Shown here: positions 61,901 through 64,000 of the stretch, piece after piece
Numbering within the stretch: the first letter of the stretch is position 1
Layout: the number at the start of each line of letters is the position of its first letter
DNA from: Chrysomallon squamiferum
Lineage: Eukaryota; Mollusca; Gastropoda; Neomphalida; Peltospiridae
DNA length: 64,000 nt
Assembly (NCBI GenBank): GCA_012295275.1
Contig: CM022665.1
Span: 2,623,167 to 2,687,166, forward strand
Reading direction: 5' to 3'
Notes under the pieces: generated by a model
Databases searched by the model: none
What the model saw: only the letters and a program-made list of their open reading frames with translations
What the model was told of the DNA's origin: nothing
Position numbers and translations under genes: made by a program

Positions 61901-62148
61901 TTTTTCACCGAACCTTTATACACTGTTCAGCTAAATCTTTGCTAGTCCTGGAGGACATCTCAGCCACAACAAGTCTGTTGCAAAGTGCTTTAATGGCACC
62001 ATCCACAGCAACAATTCTGCGAGTACATTCAGCAGAAACATCAAGATAATAGGTAATTGCACGAGCTGTAACTTCCAAAACATTGTCAGGAGCACATTCA
62101 TCCAAGAAAATACGACAGAGAGCAGGTAAAAAGGTACGTGGTGGACAA
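38999..62148 (-). CDS. HECTD1: HECTD1 E3 ubiquitin-protein ligase, 41 exons in window, 5' end beyond right edge
   Basis: HECTD1 is a HECT-type ubiquitin ligase. Exons, transcript order: 62148-61914, 61352-61125, 60917-60592, 60391-60103, 59555-59457, 58666-58543, 57731-57509, 57192-57051, 56927-56754, 56331-56088, 55890-55715, 55169-55005, 54687-54556, 54172-54026, 53758-53673, 52277-52263, 51357-51249, 50941-50807, 50360-50218, 50082-49939, 49623-49543, 49156-49058, 48807-48644, 48403-48227, 47835-47648, 47376-47248, 46829-46367, 46036-45747, 45318-45079, 44845-44715, 44299-44239, 43970-43802, 43289-43207, 42882-42755, 42184-41986, 41839-41702, 41402-40816, 40593-40515, 40097-40004, 39708-39558, 39281-38999. 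They total 7270 nt: one completing base, 2422 codons and TAA. Domains in order: armadillo-like N-terminus, ankyrin repeats, SUN-like, MIB/HERC2, Ser-rich and acidic linkers, HECT. The first in-window exon opens [11 protein letters not shown], which in human HECTD1 is about 50 residues from the start. No matching exon is visible in 62149-64000. Confidence 0.97.
44239..47376 (-). CDS. HECTD1: HECTD1 window exons 26-31: Ser-rich and acidic linker
   Basis: Six exons encode window residues of about 1349-1786. A Ser/Thr/Ala-rich stretch includes [18 protein letters not shown] and [20 protein letters not shown]. Then come [17 protein letters not shown] and [18 protein letters not shown], and a run of more than 20 mostly Asp/Glu/Asn residues ending YDDVM. 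Next are [51 protein letters not shown] and [16 protein letters not shown]. All match HECTD1 in order. The linker is more divergent and shorter than in human. After KESECKMSK the helical-bundle segment expected from human HECTD1 is not found. Confidence 0.92.
47648..48403 (-). CDS. HECTD1: HECTD1 window exons 24-25: MIB/HERC2 domain
   Basis: Exons 48403-48227 and 47835-47648 encode window residues of about 1227-1348. A basic helix ([15 protein letters not shown]) is followed by [38 protein letters not shown] and [16 protein letters not shown]. These are the hallmark elements of a MIB/HERC2 domain, as in Mindbomb and HERC2. The intron splits the Gly codon of LHNGW. Confidence 0.95.
48644..51357 (-). 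CDS. HECTD1: HECTD1 window exons 17-23: SUN/discoidin-like domain
   Basis: Exons 51357-51249 through 48807-48644 encode window residues of about 936-1226. [12 protein letters not shown] and [20 protein letters not shown] lead into the beta-sandwich annotated as Sad1/UNC-like in HECTD1: [115 protein letters not shown] and [14 protein letters not shown]. The order and spacing match human HECTD1. The fold is thought to be a carbohydrate- or protein-binding sandwich, and no catalytic role is known. Confidence 0.94.
52263..52277 (-). CDS. HECTD1: HECTD1 15-nt cassette microexon (window exon 16)
   Basis: Fifteen bases are flanked by a tttttaag acceptor and a gtaagag donor on the minus strand. With the split codons of the neighbouring exons it encodes five residues, giving ...EKDKHSDDSIAPATQ... 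Skipping it also keeps the frame (EKDN followed by IAPATQ). Length divisible by three, a strong donor and acidic/Ser content fit a regulated microexon. Because both forms are in frame, phase alone cannot prove its use. Confidence 0.7.
52343..53459. mobile_element. TA-flanked non-autonomous DNA element with terminal inverted repeats
   Basis: The left end TGTGACCCAGCATATCAAAA (from 52343) matches the inverted right end TGTGACCGAACACATCAAAA (from 53459 leftward) at 16 of 20 positions. Weaker similarity continues inward (caggaacaagt versus cagaaataagt). TA dinucleotides flank both ends (52341-52342 and 53460-53461), as expected for TA-targeting elements. The 1.1 kb interior has no transposase frame. 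It lies in the HECTD1 intron just before the 15-nt microexon, starting 65 nt from that exon's acceptor side. Confidence 0.65.
53673..57731 (-). CDS. HECTD1: HECTD1 window exons 7-15: conserved central region
   Basis: Nine exons encode window residues of about 433-930. Exon 7 carries a Lys/Glu-rich patch ([14 protein letters not shown]), then helices ([25 protein letters not shown]). Exon 10 has [20 protein letters not shown] and a [19 protein letters not shown] block that is nearly invariant in HECTD1, and [15 protein letters not shown]. Exons 11-12 carry [19 protein letters not shown] and [20 protein letters not shown]. Exons 13-15 are helical ([33 protein letters not shown]). No named domain covers the segment in my knowledge, but similarity to vertebrate HECTD1 is continuous. 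Confidence 0.94.
58543..60391 (-). CDS. HECTD1: HECTD1 window exons 4-6: ankyrin repeats
   Basis: Exons 60391-60103, 59555-59457 and 58666-58543 encode window residues 263-433. Ankyrin signatures are plain: [55 protein letters not shown] and [11 protein letters not shown]. They form about four repeats at about 305-432 that in the family mediate substrate or partner binding. The preceding [20 protein letters not shown] helix block is also conserved. Confidence 0.95.
59187..59277 (+). repeat. 45-bp tandem duplication
   Basis: Two adjacent copies (59187-59231 and 59232-59276) of a unit reading ttaact-gcctgtaaataaa and onward, differing by a G/A change near the start and a C/A change near the end. 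It lies in the HECTD1 intron between the second and third ankyrin exons. Confidence 0.9.
60592..62148 (-). CDS. HECTD1: HECTD1 window exons 1-3: armadillo-like N-terminal region
   Basis: Three exons encode window residues 1-263. Blocks such as [60 protein letters not shown] and [13 protein letters not shown] are nearly the same as in vertebrate HECTD1. These helical repeats form the N-terminal armadillo/HEAT-like part of the protein. A Ser/Thr-rich insert ([16 protein letters not shown]) precedes [20 protein letters not shown]. The first codon is split, so the preceding exon ends in phase 2. Confidence 0.95.
61621..61803. repeat. 62-bp near-perfect inverted repeat (hairpin) with 27-bp direct repeats
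   Basis: Left arm 61621-61682 and right arm 61715-61776 are reverse complements with two mismatches, separated by a 32-nt loop. A 27-bp AT-rich sequence (taaatttaataataataaac...) occurs in the loop (61687-61713) and again directly after the right arm (61777-61803). The arrangement is arm, repeat, inverted arm, repeat. It lies in the HECTD1 intron between window exons 1 and 2. Confidence 0.95.
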
Positions 62149-64000
62149 CTAGAAAGAACAAAAGCAGAATTAAATATCTTTTACTAGTAGTGTATGTTAC
62201 AAAATATAAGAACAATTAATAATATATAAATTAAATAATAATAATAAAAACAAATTATGACAACTGTTAATGAGACATGCCATTTAAATTTTAATTTAAA
62301 GATCAATAGAGAAAATGCATATATCCATTTTTAACTATTTACTTTCATTAATAATTTAAAGCTTAAAAAAAAAAAACCAAAACAATTGACATCCATATAA
62401 GTACAATATAGTATCACAATCAAAATGGGTTAAAGGAATGTTGAAAATGTTTTTTTGCACCAATGAACCATGAACAGGTTTGAATGAAACATCAGGCAAC
62501 TAGCCAAACACGCACATTTTAGGTTTTATTAAAAACAAAATGCCAAAAAAATAAATTGAAATTAATTAAGCTTCTAAATGGATGCTGCATAATTCATCAT
62601 ATTCCAGTCTTACTAGCAAATACAGATTATACAACTTATTTCATAACCTGTTAATGGTATATTTATTGTTTTTTATCAAGTACGTGTTTGTTATTAATTC
62701 TTAAAACCATTGGTAATATATATATATTTTTAATTATTATTTGTTTTCCCATTTACATTACCAATATAAATATTTCATTATGTTCAAATAATGCAAAAAG
62801 TAAAGCAACTTTTGCAAGCTATTTAAAATAATGTTATGGTCAAATAATGCAATAAAAATTATAAATAACAACAATCATAAAGCTGGCAAAACTCAACAGG
62901 GTGGTTCAGACAAAACTGACACTTTTTAAAAACTTTTTAATACATTTTTTTAAAGTGAGTCACAGCCTGTAGAGCTCTGCAATATTCATCCAATATCAAG
63001 ATAGATTTTGAGAAATAGTGTTCAGTTCAGGAGCAGAAACTTTACTTTGCAATAAAATCATCTGTTTTCAAAACTGTAAATTAAATAACAATATTGAAAG
63101 AAGAATTACTCCATTTTGTTTTACCAAAGTTATAGATATATGTTTTACTTAGAGAAAATTTGGTGGTTAAAAACAGTCAAATGTTCACAACATAAAAATT
63201 TGATTATTCTGAGTAATTCTGCATAATAATTTTTATCTGCATTGAGAAACAAATTAAAATAGCTGACAGATATTGTTCACAATTTAATATATAGACATTT
63301 TAAGCATTATTAATCCTCAGTATAATTTCTGCACACAAGAAAACAAATTAACAATGAACAATAAAATTAAAATGCTCTGGTTTATTAACTACTGGTATTA
63401 GTGTGTATAATGTTGATGGGCATATCTTATCAAATGTCCATGTACATTTATACAACTGGAATCACTAAAATTTTCCTTCTATTTTCAAAAAGACTGAAAT
63501 GTTATGAAATGTTCAAGTAAATCTGGCAAGGACAATACACTGGCCTTGTGAGAAAATAATTTTCATTTTCATTCAAATGCATGTTATCTGAATTTCAAGA
63601 CAAAGCAAATTCATGCACAAGTTAGGTTTAATCTTTATTTTTCTCTTTTGAGGTTTAGGGGTAATGACTTTCCATGAATGCAGAATTGGAAATCTTAAAT
63701 TGAATTAGCATTTTTCCAAACTGTAAAACAAAATTTATTTAACATTACATATATTTTTGTTCTGCTTAACTGATCATCTGAACAATTATGGCAAAGTGTA
63801 AAAATACATTTCAGAACATTGTTGGTTGCCATTTTGTTTTTGTTCAGTTCTGTTTTGATCAATTGGCTAATTCCTAGAATGCATACACAGATGCAATATA
63901 GATGTGCACTCTTTATATAAAGTAACCAATCACACTATCTTTTAGCCAAACATCTAAATTTATACTAAATGAATTCAAAAGCTTTTGTTTTTTTCACAAA
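62149..64000. other. HECTD1 intron reaching the window edge
   Basis: No exon was found for the missing HECTD1 N-terminus (about 50 residues in human, containing the first helices). The stretch is AT-rich with no recognised gene and several in-frame stops in every frame, so it is most likely intron. Confidence 0.7.

Noticed and set aside
1-64000. tRNA, rRNA or other structural RNA genes
   Set aside because: No cloverleaf or rRNA-like segment was recognised by eye. A tRNAscan-SE or Infernal run would be decisive and was not possible.

Overview
The window is nuclear DNA of an animal, very AT-rich, with spliced genes, GT-AG introns and many microsatellites. There are no bacterial or organellar signatures. 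Conserved proteins, exon structure and a TRIM/NHL-like gene fit a lophotrochozoan invertebrate, perhaps a mollusc, but the species cannot be fixed from the sequence alone.

Layout. (1) 0-6 kb is a repeat-rich area. It holds two separated pieces of a degraded hAT-like transposase on the minus strand, a tandem array of about 0.75 kb units, and an inverted repeat carrying E2F-like and CRE-like words. (2) 9.4-26.6 kb on the minus strand is a complete KNL1/CASC5 kinetochore scaffold gene. I reconstruct 24 coding exons whose lengths sum to 4416 nt (1471 codons plus stop) with consistent phases. It has SILK and RVSF PP1-docking motifs, eight MELT-type motifs in one 2.5 kb exon, coiled coils and the C-terminal RWD region. 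(3) 28-34 kb is a gene-poor spacer. (4) 34.15-36.10 kb on the plus strand is a two-exon, 528-residue coiled-coil plus NHL/beta-propeller protein that resembles a TRIM protein without RING and B-boxes. (5) 39.0-62.15 kb on the minus strand is the HECTD1 E3 ubiquitin ligase. I reconstruct 41 in-window coding exons (2422 codons plus stop). Only the extreme N-terminus lies beyond the right edge.

The NHL gene and HECTD1 converge tail to tail. KNL1 and the NHL gene diverge across about 7.5 kb. KNL1 and HECTD1 are both housekeeping or cell-division genes, and nothing shows that the three genes act in one pathway. Extra structures include a 15-nt in-frame microexon in HECTD1, a TA-flanked element with terminal inverted repeats beside it, a 62-bp near-perfect hairpin in HECTD1 intron 2 of the window, and several small tandem duplications.

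All exon borders were read by eye from splice consensus, reading phase and protein similarity recalled from the human orthologs. No alignment was run.
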